Part shown: one piece after another, positions 1-13,356 of the stretch
How positions within the stretch are numbered: position 1 is the first letter of the stretch
Layout of the letters: each line of letters opens with the position of its first letter
From: Gavia stellata
Taxonomy: Eukaryota; Chordata; Aves; Gaviiformes; Gaviidae
Direction: 5' to 3'
Assembly: GCF_030936135.1 (NCBI RefSeq)
Contig: NC_082601.1
Location: 43,948,590-44,012,589, forward strand
DNA: 64,000 bases
Program-made: the position numbers and the translations under genes
Notes under the pieces: model-generated
Told to the model about the DNA's origin: nothing
Seen by the model: only the letters and a program-made list of their open reading frames with translations
Databases searched by the model: none

Positions 1-2939
1 CACACTCCTGGCATCCTTTTAACTGGGAGTGCAGCTGAAAGGAAAGCACCTCCGGGGCCTCAGGAAAGCAGAAAGCAACAGGCATGTTTATCCCACTTCC
101 ATGCCAGAGACTGCACAGCCTCAACTATAACCTCGAGGAGGTAACTCAGTCCTCACCTAAAAGGGCTGAATGGACTTAACCAGCACAAGACTTTTGCCCG
201 TCCTGTTTCTACACCGCTGCTGCACGGATGTGTGCCTGGCTGCAACACCTGCAGAGCAGGCACCAAACCCCACACACACACACACCATTTTTCTTGATCC
301 AGCCACAAGGGATGTGGCCTCCTGTCCCCTTATCCATCTCTCCACCTTGCTCCATCATGCTGCATGCCCTTTCAGGCATCCTGGAAAGCTGGGGCCAGGG
401 GGCATCTGCTTCCAGTGTGTCCTCCAACACAGATGAGCATGCAACCAGGAGCATCTCCCCGCAGCTCAGAGCAGCAGGCATCCCACGGCCCCCCCATCCA
501 TGATCCCCCTCATTCCCCTCCGCCAGAGCCGGCTGGCTGCTTTGGCTTTAATCCCACAGGCAGCATCATCCCAATGATTTCCCTCCGTTTTCAATCTACT
601 GATCTGGGGGCAGTCCACAAATCCCTTCATCCAAAGAGCGAAGCAATCTACTGCCTCATCTCACCCCATCTCCATTTCTCTCTCTCTCTAATCCCTGGAA
701 ACAGGGACGAGGCTTGCAGCGCATGGGCTGCCCTGGAGGGGTCTGTCCAGGTGCCAGTGGATGGACAGACAGACTGACCCGGAGCACACAGGGACAAACA
801 GAAGATGGCAGGTCAAGACGGGCAAGGAGCATGTTGTTTTGACCATGCTCAATCTCTACAATAAACAACTGATTTAGCTGCTGATTTATTTTTTAAAAAA
901 AAAGTAGATGCCAGCCCAACACCAGACTGTGCAGGATGAAAGACGGGAGGTTGGGGGCTACTCCTGTGAATGCCACCTAATTTCTCAAAGCACTCGGGGT
1001 AGGTCCTAGCCCCTCCTGATCCAGGGATGGGGGAACAGGCAGGTCTTCCCGATCCCCACCCCCAGGCTGGAGACATAAGGGACAGACTGGGTACAGCACC
1101 ATCCTGCTGGTCCCCTCCACATTTAGGAAAATGCGTGGGGACCAAGCGAGATCGAAGGGAGAGCCATGACCAGCCTGGCCCCATAAATCCCAGCTCCTCC
1201 GGGCTCAGGGCAGGATCCAGTGCTCTGCCTGTGCCATTTCTCCACAAGCCTAAACCCATGACTTTCACCCTGGCCATAGATGCTCTTTGGGAATGGGAGA
1301 CTGATGGGAAACATGGGAACGGAGACTCTTGGCGTCTCTTTCTGCCCTGAAGAAGCAACTTGGCATCGTTCAGTCAGGACCGAGTGGATCAGTTGGGATG
1401 CAGCACTAAGCCTATCCTTCCTTTTTCAAGCATCCATTTGCACAGGGCTGAAGAAGGCGGGGGGTGAGTACACGCTCAGTGGCCATCACAAGGCCACGTC
1501 CTGCCTGACGCTGACCCCAACCGAAAGCACCGCGAGGAAGGAGGATGCAGGGGCGGCGTGTGACAAAGCCAGCCGGCAGCCGTGCCGGCGGTGGAGCCAG
1601 GCTGCATGGCCCCCATCCTGTGCTCAGCAGTGGCGGTTCTCCCTGGGTTCGGACAGCGAGGAAGAGGACGGGGGCCCTCGGCGACCGGGGGTGGATCGCC
1701 ACCGCGCCGTGCTCAGACCCTGACAGCAGGCTCCAAAACTGTCACTCCCGATCTGTTTTCACTTCAGCTAAACCTCAACCCCGATTAAAATCAAGGAGAA
1801 GCCGCCTTCTCCTCTCTCCTTCTCCCCGTGGTAGGTCCTCTGTAACCTCAGGTCTAAACACTGAGCAAAACGCACTGGCGAGGGAATCAGTGACTTTGCT
1901 CGGCTGGGAATCGGGGCTGCTGGGGAAGGGGCCGTGACCACCCCTGTCCCCAAATCAGCCACTGGCTGCAAGGGCACAGCCACTGCAGTGGCCCCATCCC
2001 TGCGGGGCTGCAGGTCCCTGCTGAAATCCGGGGTGGGATGCACCACCGACACCCCGAGCTGCCTCTGCCGCGAGCAGGTGGTACCCCGGCAGCTCTGGCG
2101 GACGGTGCATCTGTGGGGTGAAGCAGATCTGGTGTCAGGTGGGTGCCCTGCACTGGCACCCTCTGCACGCTACCAGCTCATTTAGCAAAGCCTGAATAAA
2201 ATAAAGAAATTAAACCAGATATACATGTGTGCACAACCGCAGCACCAGGGTGGATGCATTCAGTGAGAAGCTGAAAAAAGCTCACTACAGGGATAGGGAC
2301 AGCCCATTGGGGAAGCATTTAAATTCACTTTTCATTTCAGCTGGCCAAAAAGCAGCTGCAGAGGCCTGGCGAACTCAAGCCACGCAGGCTGCTGCCCACT
2401 CTCGCGCTGCAGGAACGGGGGCTCCATGACAGAACCGCCACCCCGTGCAGCACGTCCCGGGGCCGGGAAAGCATCCTCTGCTTCGCGAAAAGCAGACATG
2501 TTGCTTCGCTACAGATCGGAGCCAGGGCTGCAAGTGCTCCGCTGCCGGCAGGATCGGGCTCATCCCCGTGCATGGCCATGAGCCCCCCTGCTGCAGGGAG
2601 CCACTCTGGCCAGCAGCATGCCGCCGGCAAGGTGCCTGCTCCCCTTGCCGCACAGCAAACACCCATTTCCCACGCAGGTGTGTGACTAGGAGGAAAAAAA
2701 AATTATCATTGCCTGAGAAAAGCGGTCCTGGGACCACCGGTCCACGGAGGGTAAAAGGATCATTGGTAGCTACCCAGAAGAGCATCTTGCAATGTGGCAA
2801 GCATCTCCCCGTGCAGGTGCCCACAGCCCCTCCGCTTCCACCTCAAATCAGTGCTGGCCACTGCGGAAGCGGATTGCTCGGTCCGCTCTGCACAACCCAT
2901 GCCACCGATTCTGACAGCATTCGTATTTTCTGATCCTAC
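1..2939. other. Non-coding flank, no gene seen
   Basis: No open frame here resembles a known protein, and none is bounded by convincing splice sites. Composition is mixed to GC-rich. Only a short CA run near 270-287 stands out. If gene order follows mammals, this is the side where PCBP3 would lie, but no KH-domain exon is visible. Confidence 0.5.
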
Positions 2940-4260
2940 GCACTAAAATCCTACAGCTTCTCTAATGCATTTTGAAGGCAGAATTTGCACCTATTGCAAC
3001 ATGAACATTAAAAGAATGTTGAAACCACTTAAGGAGGTTTATTTTTCCCTTGGTCTTGATCAGTAGCCTTTTTTTCCCCATCCTGAAACGATCAGTTTTC
3101 TTCAGAAAGAAATGTCCTCTTAATTCAGCAAGATTAAAAGAACATTTTTTACAGTTATTTCTCAGGAAGAAAGAATTTCAAATTTGTTTTCGTATCTGAG
3201 AATACTAAATATGTTTACATAAATTAATCCATAAAAGAGGGGGAAAGTCTGAGATTAAGAGCTTCAGAAATATTACCGAATTATTTTGGAATTCTGTATT
3301 AAAAGCAAACCCCCAGATATTAGGAAAAACTGCTGTTTTTCAGGGTTTGGTTTCTGTATCAAAATGCAGGCTAGCATCTGTCTTTGCAACTGTCAAAACA
3401 AAGGTCAATCATTTTATGGAAACTTAAACACAACGCCCTTGATCCACTGTTTCTGGTTTATTTTTAAGCCAGACGTGACTTCCGACTAATAAAATAAGAT
3501 TTTCTAATATGGTTCACATTAAAATTACATTATCCCAGAAAACTCAGATTACAAGGAAAATATGTCCGAGAATGTTTTCCCTTTCTAATAAGGAGATGAT
3601 ATTTTGGGATTGATTTCAAAAGCATTTAAGTCTTCTATAACCTTTGCAACTAATATTTCACTTTTCTACTTATAAAGCAATGGTGTAACCAAAGAAAATG
3701 CAACAGAAACGCGACAGTATCAGAAAGAATTTAGCCACCCTGAGTAAAATGGTTATCTGAAGGCAAACTGAAAAGAAAACAAAGCGAGCCTCATAATCAA
3801 ATCAAATTTCCTCGGTGCAAGGAAAAAATTAATGGAAATAGAACCAAAAGGTAAAAATTAAATCAAATAGGGTTGGGGGTTTTATTATGTTGCCAGACTA
3901 AGACATGATTAACATCTATGTTATTTTAGTATTGATTTCTTTAAGGCAATTTGATTTGTGCTATTCCCACTCCGAGCGCATACATAAACGACGCTGTCCA
4001 AAGCCTGCACTGTAAATCACACAAATTAGGAATATTCTGGCTAACGCAGAGATGGACGCTTCCCTACCCAGGGACACAATCTTTGTCATTAGCCACAAGA
4101 CATAGGTAAAACTGAATTTTATCAAAATAAAGCACACAGAGACATAACAGAGAACGAGAATATTGCAGAAGAATTTTGCAAAAATATTTTTCAAAACTAT
4201 TTTGCAAAAATATTTTTCAAAAAAATTTGCAAAAATATTTTGGCAAATATTTTATAGGAG
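2940..4260. other. AT-rich island, candidate conserved non-coding element
   Basis: About 1.3 kb of clearly AT-rich, mostly unique sequence is set abruptly in GC-rich surroundings. It has no long open frame and no transposon ends that I recognise. Near 4165-4255 it ends in about three imperfect copies of a roughly 30-bp AT-rich motif (TTTGCAAAAATATTTT). Its function is unknown; a distal enhancer or a matrix-attachment-like region is possible. Confidence 0.4.
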
Positions 4261-7200
4261 AGCCTTGAGGAGCAGCCATTAACTTAAGCTAACCCCCTTG
4301 CTCGCGCACCTATTTCTCCCATAATCCCACCTCCCTCCGACACAGACTTAAATTTCCTCTTAAATTTCCTCTTCCTTACGTGAAGAGATTCACTTAAGAA
4401 GGCTCTTAAGTGTCCAAAGCTCTTTTAACCCTTACTGGAGCCCCAAACCCAACTCATTTCATGATTCTTCCCTGATTTTCATCTGTAGGTAAAGTTGCAC
4501 GCGGCAGGTGGTCTTCCACCAACACAATCTTTTAAATCTTCTTACCTTCCCCGAAGAGCCGCTTTAGTGACGATTTGGCGCGAGGGGGGTCCGGACAGAT
4601 GGCCAGTCTTTTCACGTTTGGAAAGGATGAAAAATGCTACGGGGGAAAAAAAAATCCCAGTGATTTTTTTCACCGTACGGCGCAGAGGGCTCCGAACCTC
4701 ATTGGCCCTGGGAGAGCCACCACGTGGCATGGGATGAAGAGCATGTGACCCATTTTCTCCCAAATCCCTCGGTTTGCTGGAAAGGGGGATGCACCCACCG
4801 CTGATGTTCTTGTCATTTCAGTGGGCTTTGATTTTTTTTTTTTTATTTTTTTAAAGGCCACTGAGCAAATCAGGTTGCCTCGAGGCGATGAGGGCAAACC
4901 AGCCAATGCTTTCAACATGAAGGAGAAAGGAGCTCGGGTACGAGACGAGCAACCGGGATGCCGCCCGTGTGCATAGGGAAATTTGGAGATGCTTTACCAG
5001 GGTGCCAGCAGAGCGGTGCCTGCCCACCCGCTCTGGGGACGGAGCCTCTGAGAGGGAAAGGAGGATGTAGAGAAACACACATTTGGCTGCTGGTGATGGG
5101 CTGTACTAAACCATCCATCTCAGAGGCAGGCAGCAGCGCAGGGAAGGACCAGGCTGAAGACCTGACTGGACACCCCAGAGCTCAGCTGGCTCCCTGAGCC
5201 TCAGAGGAAGGGGATAAGTTACAACTGCTCCATCACGAAAAAAAAGATTACCTCATGCCCCCGCATTGCTCCTCACCCCCCCCAGGCTGATGCCGTCCTC
5301 CGCTGCCCTCCCAGCTAATGCACGGTGGTTGCACTAACCAACTGCTCCAAGAGACAAGAAGTCTCCTGCTTTGGAGGCAGAGGGTCTGCTTGAAAGAGGT
5401 TTCTTGGACCAAATGCAGTGGAGGGAGTGTGGCACGCTCCGGGTGGGCATCGCCTGCTCCCATCACTGCACGGCCACGCCAGGTTCAAAGGGCATTTCAA
5501 AGTGTCCCCCCACTGACACTCACCAAACCTAAAATGCAGCACAATTCCGGGGATGTTCTGCCCCAGAAGGGTCCCCGAGGCCCCATGGAGCAAGACAAGA
5601 CAAGCCACAGCTCCCCGCATCTGACTTCGACTGATGCTGGGGGTGCCTCCTTGCCCCAGCTCTGCATTTCCCAGGGCACAGCAGCAATGAGCTACCACAT
5701 CCCAGCTAGTCATGGTCCGTGGGCCAAGCAGCTCCTGGCCTTCCCTGGGTAACTGCAGGTACCCACCCATCAGTGTCAGGACACTCAGTTTGGGGAAGGG
5801 AAAAGGAATTTTTGGAGCCCAAGACATCCTCTTGTTTTTCCTGTCAAAGCTCAAGCCCATAGGTCACACCAGTCAGAAGCTGCATTTTTCTGGCAACCTG
5901 AGTCTCCACCTGGCAAATCCCATCTTGTCGTGCCAGCAATACGCCTGTTCATCACCCCTGCCAATGGAAAGCCCCAGGTGAATCTAGCTCTGGCATCTGC
6001 CCTTGAATTTCAGTGATGTTACTTCTGCAGAGCAGCTGTCCCCAGGCATCCTCTCATCCAAGGGCTCGAGCCCTTCTTATCTAAGGGTAACACCTAAAGA
6101 TCCTCGAAGAACCAGCTGAGCTTGGGCTTTGGTGAGAAAGCACAGCTCTGGCCACCTCCATGCCTTCTTGGCATCCCCACCACGTCCCGACCCAGCACTC
6201 AGCCCAGCTGCTGGTTCCCCATCACGGTAGTTCCCCTGCACACGGCTCTGCACGGGGACGGGAGGAATCAGGAGCACAGTCCCTATTTCCAGGTCCTTCC
6301 CGAGGCTGGACTGTCTCACCACGCTGTTATCAAAGACAGAAGTGCAGCCATAAAATGCCCCGAACGGTGTAGAGAAGTGCAGGGTTTCACCTGAAATCCT
6401 CTCTGGCTCAGAGGGTCACACTTCTCCAGCCACCAGCCAGACAATGGGGCATTTTATTCCAACAAATACAAGCCGAGGAAGAAACTTGCCATACTCAAAC
6501 ATAAACTATGGACACAGCCAAAAGTGCTCAGTTCGCTGCTTTCCCCTCCCGTGTTTTGAGGTGGCCAAGGTGCAAAGGGAGAGAAGAAACCCCCTCACCT
6601 TCCAGCCGTGAGGCTCCCCGTTCACAGACCCCTCATCCTTCCCCTCCGATGCCCAGCTAAATCTGGCTCCCCAGTAATCTTCTGAATAATTATATAATAG
6701 AGAGGCAGGCGGAGAAATAATTTTAGGCCGCTCTGTCAGTAGAAAGCAAGCTGGATTAAAAGATCAGAACAAGCAATACTTAGATTAAAATGGTTTGTTA
6801 TTTTCAGCTGCGGAAAATCTGTGGCTAAAGCACGGAAGATGTTGAGGGAAGGAGCATTGTCTTTCTTTCCCCAAAAAAAGACAAGGCAAGTTCTATGTTT
6901 CCAACGTACGCTCAGGTTTTGTTTCCCAAGGGATCAAAGAAATACGATTTGCCAGTTCATATGGCATTTTATCTACAGACTTAAGACCGGCGCAGAGATA
7001 CTTCAAGTTACATTTTGCTCTGCAAGCTGACTCCAAATTAAACACCATCAATGCATCGCTGCTTGTTAAGACATCAGACCCCCTGAGTCAGGAGAATCAG
7101 CGTGCGGCACGGCAGAGAACTTCATTACCTACGAGAAACGTGCCTCCTGGCACACAGCATGGGTTTTATCGGTACCAACGCCTTTGCCTTTAGCGTGTGC

Positions 7201-9724
7201 CTCCCCGCACCCCCAAGCTGATGGCAGGCAGATGCCATGGCCACGGCTGGGAGAAGCCCATCAGACAGCGGGGCAGCTCTCTGCAGGCGCCTATATGGTG
7301 TCCCCCTGGCCCCCAGCAAGGTCGGCAGCACGGGGTGCCACGCCGGGCCCTGCTCTGACTGATGGCTTTGGAAAGGCGTGAAGGGGAGGCAGGAAAAAAA
7401 TGGTGAGAAAGGGACCCGACGCTGGGGGCCGAGCTCTCCGCAGGGCACGGCGCTCATCAGCCACATCCCAGATCAATGCCGCTAGCTTTGCTCGTTCACC
7501 TTCAAGTTCAGATTAAACAGAAGGGTCACACTGGGAAATCGTTTGCCACTGGCGGGCACGTCCCTTTCACCACCCCGCAGCCTCATGTCGCACCGTGGCC
7601 AACTTTTCCCTTTGCCGGCATGGACACCTCCCACCTGAGCACCTTGCTTGCCCCACAGCATCTCCAACCCCCAGCATCAGCAGCGACCACTTGTCACATT
7701 GCCTGGATGCGAGATGGAGCAGCAGCAGTTTCCCAGTGCCAAGTGGTCTCCAAAAACAGAGTCCTCTTCCAGGTGTCCCTCGCACCTATAGTTTTTCTAT
7801 AAAATAGTCATGGTACTACAGGCACAGGATCAGCTCTGAGTCCAAAGGATGAAATCCCATGGGGCAAGAGGTCCAAGACACAGCCTTGAAGGTGGCTTAG
7901 CATTTAGAATGGAAACCACACTCTGCTTTGCATTTTGAGCCAGAAGCTGCTGGCTTGCACAGAGCTGGGCACCAGGCTCCTCTCCTGCCTGCGGATGTGG
8001 GAGAGGGGCCCGGGGACAGGCCTGGGAGAAGGGATGGAACGTTGGACAGGGACCGTGGGAAGGCAGAAAAATGAGGTTGGAGACCTTCTTGGAGAGAGGT
8101 GGGAGCTGCGGGATGTCGTGATGTTCATCCAAATGATGAACAAAGAACCACTTATTGCAGAAAAGTGTCTTCACTAAAGCCAGAGAATAAAACGCACTTG
8201 CGTTTGGGGTTATGAGCGCTTGCAGGAGTACAGTTGAGGGACTTGGTCCCAGGCTGGACACTCAGTCCCCCCAGCAAGGCCATGCCCTGGTTTTCCTGGA
8301 GTTGGCTATGGGGAGCCCTCGCCAAAGGCCTGCTGTACTCAGGGGGATGCCCGCAAGCGGAGAAGAGGCAGAGCCCTCCCGGGATACACTCTCAAGTGCA
8401 TCCTTCCTTCAGCTCATGGCCTCCAAGCTACCAGCGGGAAAGCCAAAGCCACGCTCCACCCCACCAAAAACCCCTCTGTAGATGGATGCTGCTCTGGCTG
8501 GTCTCTCCCAGGGTTTTAGGTGCAGAAAACAAGGATTAGCAACTCTTTTAAAAGGAAAGGGAAAGAAGAGAGGTGGGTTTGTCTGTTGCCATAGCATTTC
8601 TGCTTTATGGAGCTGTCTTCTCACTTGGAGACACGTGTTCTTCTCTTCGCTAATGGAAAAAGTTGCCCCGCCATCCATTTGCAATAGTCAATGCCTGGAA
8701 CAACACGATGGCCCCAGGCCAAAGCAGATCTATTTTAGTAACAAAAGCAGAGTGGCTGATGAAAATGACCCTGTCTATGCACTTCCCAGCTTAGCTCTTT
8801 AGCTGGTTTTAATGAACCCCTGTGACCAACGTGGCGGAAAGCGGGCGGCCGAGTGCAAGGAATGCGGAGGTGGCAGGATGGAAGACCTGCATGGACGCAG
8901 AACCGCGCCCGCCCCTTCGCAGAGAGAGGCCCCAGCAGCAGAACACACCTCTCATAGAAGCTCTTTTAGCGGGACTGCACTGTGCAGGGAGCAAAACCCC
9001 CTTCCCTTTTTTGCCCATGCTGCAGCATTGCCCCTCACACGGAGCCAGGTCCCTGCAGTGCAGCAGTACCTCTGTCTGCAGAGCCCAAGAACATCCTCCC
9101 TGCAGGTGTTTTATAGTCTAAGGGAGATGGCGGTGCAGCTGCAAAGACCCCCTAGGATTTGGAAAGGGACTGAGCTCTCCTTACCTTACCCTGCAGGCTG
9201 GCCTCGAGCTCCAGAGCGATTCCTCGGAGGGTCCGGTTGCACCAGAAAAGGGCATGCTGAGCGCGGGGCGGAAACCGGGGGTTCGCAGCACGAGCCTGCA
9301 GACCAGAACATGGCAGAGTTTAGGCGCAGACTGGAGGAAGGACACCCGACGGCCACTTACCGTCCACAAAAAGCGAATTTCGGAGAGAAATAAAACATGG
9401 TTCGGGTTGGGGGGGACAAAACAATCAGGAGCATCAACTCCAGGTTTTTTATGGGGCAGGCAGCAAAGCCCTGTCTATACTTTTCTCTACATTCAGAGCA
9501 GGTTTGGGCAAGTCCTGCCCCAGCTTCTACTGACCAAGGGAAGTCACCCAAAGAGCTGGGCTGTGGAGGAGGGGGTCCCTGGGACACGACCCCAGCAAGA
9601 CCCCCCAGGTGACCGCAGCCCAGCAGTCCGGCTGTGGGGACTGCCCCCACAGGGAGAGCACGAGCCAGGGGTCTCCATTCAGAAATCACACCACCACAGC
9701 AATGGAAATCATTTTCCGTTTCCG
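4261..9724. other. Non-coding, no gene seen
   Basis: There is no recognisable coding exon on either strand. A moderately AT-rich patch near 6660-7060 resembles the other AT-rich islands of this flank but has no specific identity. A T-rich homopolymer-like run lies near 4829-4855. Confidence 0.45.
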
Positions 9725-9850
9725 TGACATGGGCACAGGGTTATTTTTATTGCTTTATTTTTGCTGCTGCTCCCAATAAGTTAACTGGGGCATGCATTAC
9801 CCGTCAATAAAATCAATTGAGCAGCCTGAGCCATTAATAAGCTAAGTGCC
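9725..9850. promoter_or_regulatory. AT-rich patch with homeodomain-like motifs
   Basis: A compact AT-rich patch contains several TTAAT/ATTAAT/CAATAA cores and two CAATAAA-type words in otherwise GC-rich sequence. It looks like unique, possibly conserved regulatory DNA. No gene is attached to it by the sequence alone. Confidence 0.25.
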
Positions 9851-10154
9851 AGAGGGCAGGAAAAACCGCTCCATCGCCCAAAATATTCTTTGGGCAGTGG
9901 GATGGGCGAGCTGCAGGCCCCACTCATCGCTCGGACTTCGTGCTGCTCTTGATGTGCCGGGGCAGCTTGTGTGTTATAAGGGGAAACCTTCCTCTTCCCG
10001 GTGACTCAGCAGCCACCGTGCTCATCCGTGGTGACCTGGGCACGAGGGGTTGATGCCGCTGCTGTGGGAAGGAGCCCGTCGGTGGGATGGGAGCCCACGG
10101 GTCCCCCGCGGTCAGTCTTCAGTCCTGCCTGCTGCTCACAGCAGCGTCAGCACT

Positions 10155-10300
10155 AAGATCAGACCGGGTTGCCCAGGGCTTTATCCCTTTGGGGCTTGAA
10201 AACCTCCCAGGATGGAGACTGCACAGCCTCTCTCAGCGACCAGCTATCCTCAGAATTAATGTTTTTTCCCCCGCAATATCTTATATGCCTCTCTGAATGG
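10155..10300 (-). mobile_element. Degenerate CR1-type LINE 3' fragment
   Basis: The + strand reads like the complement of an avian CR1 3' region. In order it has GGTTGCCCAGGGC, then a TTGAAAACCTCCCAGGATGGAGACT block, then CACAGCCTCTCT, then a poly-T/C stretch matching the 'hard to fix' end of the usual CR1 word order. It is diverged and lacks the terminal octamer repeats, so it is an old 5'-truncated copy with no coding capacity. The match was made from memory of CR1 consensus text, not by alignment. Confidence 0.6.
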
Positions 10301-13283
10301 CAGCCATGTCCTTGAAGGTAGCAACTGCATCCCCAGCTGGTGTCACCAGCAAGCAGGACAGGTCCCAAACAAATTGCCAAAAAAAATTGGAAAGGATGGA
10401 AAACCCAAATTGTGACTCACCGTTGGAGGAGCAGCGGGGGCAGGTCAGGGAGGCCGTGGGTCAGAGGGCTGGGGGTCAGCAGTGGAGGCAGCAGAGGAGG
10501 ACCTGGAAGGCAGCACGACATCTCAGCACCCCGGGGTGCCTGGCCAGCCCCCCGACGTGAGAACCCGCAAGAGCATTCTCCCGGCACCGCCACCATGGTC
10601 AAGGGCAACGCGGGGGATGGGGAAGCATGTGGGTAAAACAGCCCCAAGCAGAGGAATCCTTGGTGATTTTTTTATGCTGATTAACACAAACTTCTGGTCA
10701 CTGACTCCAGTATTGAGAAAAAGAAGGAAAACCCCCGACCACGGCACCAGCTTCATCGAAATACATGTGAACGAGGGGGCTTAGACAAGGGTTCAGGATG
10801 CTGGAAGGACAAGGGGTTGCAAGAAAACTCCCCGTCCTGCTCCCCAGCGCTGGGGCAGGCGCAAGCCCCTCCATCCCAGCCCCACGGGCGCATCCTGCCT
10901 TCCTGCTACCCATGCAGGTGCAGAGCAGCGACCCACAGTCACACAGCCCACGAATTCACGAGGAAAGAAATTTTATTTGTCTTTCAGGTCATAGATTTGA
11001 GTTTATCCCAAGACAAGGCTTAGCATTCAAGAAATGCATCATTAAAGAATTTGTCAGCAGTTTTCTTAATCAAATATTGGTCCCTCTCCCAGCAGCTCTG
11101 CTTCTTGTTATGTTACAACCCTTCTGCCCTTATGCTAACATACTGCACAGTAAGATCCCAACCAGTGGTCTTGCGCTGTGCACCATGTGCACACCCATGG
11201 GCAGAAACTCCTGCCTCCAGCACAGCTTCTTCCTCTAAATGTTTGGTGCAGCTAGAATTGTAAGCCACTCTCAAAAACTGCTATTTCTGTGCCTTGCAGC
11301 CCCCTGAGATGCACAGGAGCAGGCCAGTCAAACTGCACACTTGTCTAGCCACCTAATTCATGTTTTCTGTGATTAAGGTGCAGGTCACCTCCAGGTACAG
11401 ACAAGCCTGTGTTTCCCAGAGGACCAGTGCCGTGCTGTGGGCAAACCTCAGTTCCAGTACGGGTACGAGTGCACCTCAAGTAATCCAAAAGCTGCCTCCA
11501 AGCAGAAACCTCAGCACTGCAAAGCACGTCTTGACCACGGCTGCTTTAAGCATCCCCCAACACCTCTTGCAGGGCTGTTTCCAGAAGACCTCTGCCAGGC
11601 GCAGCCGTCCAGCAGCACCACCACGGCTGAAGGGGCACTGGCTGTGACAGCTGCCTGTGTCCCCACATCACACAACAGCAGCGTCTTGCTCATCAGTGAC
11701 CAATGCAAGGCAGCCAGGAGTTGTCTTAAAAGGCAAGCTTGTGGACAAGCAACTTTTTGGTCTGCTGGTAGACTATCATCCTCACCATCATCTCCCAAAT
11801 CCTCTCTCCATCATGGCTAAAGCTCCTGCACCTTGTGTCTGCTCTGGTAGTACAAGCAGAGGAGTCAATTATTTTTTTTCCTGGTTGTTTCTCTCCAATG
11901 AAACATGCATTGGTGCCACAAGAAAGACACCAGCAAGCTTATCATGCCAAAAGTTTTCTGTCTCCCGATCCATGGCAGTGGAGAGTATGGCTCCATCCCT
12001 GCATGGCCAGCTTGTCTGCTAGCTCTCATGGACTAGGTCCCATTAGCAAATTTGGTCAGCAGTGTTCACGAGGGGTCACCCCGCATGCTGAAGGAGTCTT
12101 TTGTGAACATTAGAGTGGCAGAGGTGTCCAGATCCCAGCAAAATCACACCTATTGCTCCCAGATAAAAGTACCTGAGGATGCGATGAATTCCAACGCACT
12201 GATGTGGCCAGTCCCCCCAAAAGTCAACCTTTGTAGACTACGACATTTCAACATCCTTAACTCATCCCAGAGAGGTACCAAACACCCTGAGCAGCACGGA
12301 CCCTGCGCAGGGCAGCACTCCCCAGGGGCTCGGCAGCACCCTCAGCTTCACACCACCTGTGCATGCTGGAGGACTTGGCCACCTTATTCCAGCTGGCTCG
12401 AAATTTCACAACATTTCTTCTTGAGTGGGTAAGGAGGAATCACAGAGATGTGGCCAAATGTTCTCTGAAGATGGTTTGACCACGGGGCATCAATAGGATG
12501 CAAAGGTGAACGAACCATGTGCAGCTCCCCTCTCGTGCCCAGCCTCGAAGGTGAGCTGACGGGTACTTCCACGTGTGAGCAGGTCCTGCGCCCGCTCCCA
12601 CGAGGCTGTGACAACTCCTCTGCTTTCACTCAGGCTGGGCAAGCTGGTAAGCACTGCTCTTGAGGACATCTGCGGGCATCCAAAGTGGCACCTAGGCATG
12701 GGGGCTGCCCCGGCACTGCCTTGGTGGGTGTCCAGAGCACCTCCGCTCACACGCTGCCCTGCTGCCCAGCCCAACCCAGAAGACCACACTGGTTAATCAT
12801 TTTTAAGGGTCCCTCAAAGCAAAGCTTGCTCAGGCAAAACTAGATTTTCAGCAGCTCTGCCCAGAGTCTCCCCATCTCTGCACCTACTCTGGGCTGGAGA
12901 TGCAGAAGCAGCCCTCTCAGGACCCTGGTGTGCTGCCCTATTCCACCATCCCAAATACTAGCAGATCCTCCTGTATCCCCTACTACATACCACACACCCC
13001 CCAGAAAAAAAAAAAAGCCTCCTCCAAAACCCAGCCTGCCTCTCCTGCAAACTCAGCCAGCCAAGCTGGACCTCAGCTTCCCCTCACCTGCGAGTCCTTG
13101 GCTGTTTGTGCCCATAGGGTGTCTTACTTGGCCCTGTATTTGGGACCATGGGGCACCTGCATGGGGTCCAAGGTCTGCAGAGAGCATGGACAGCTTGCAG
13201 ACATCCTCATGCTTTTCTGCAAACCCCCAGGAAAACTCAAGTTCTGTGGGAAAACATGCTGTGCAGATGCTGAGGGATGCAGC
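10301..13283. other. Non-coding, no gene seen
   Basis: Both strands were read and no coding exon, RNA gene or complete repeat element was recognised. A run of A residues occurs near 13004-13015. Confidence 0.45.
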
Positions 13284-13356
13284 AGATGGGATGGGATGGG
13301 ATGGGATGGGATGGGATGGGATGGGATGGGATGGGATGGGATGGGATGGGATGGGG
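13284..13356 (+). repeat. GATGG pentanucleotide microsatellite
   Basis: About 14 perfect tandem copies of GATGG occupy 73 bp. The unit length is not a multiple of three, and the surrounding frames are not genes. The purity suggests a recent, probably polymorphic array. Confidence 0.97.
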
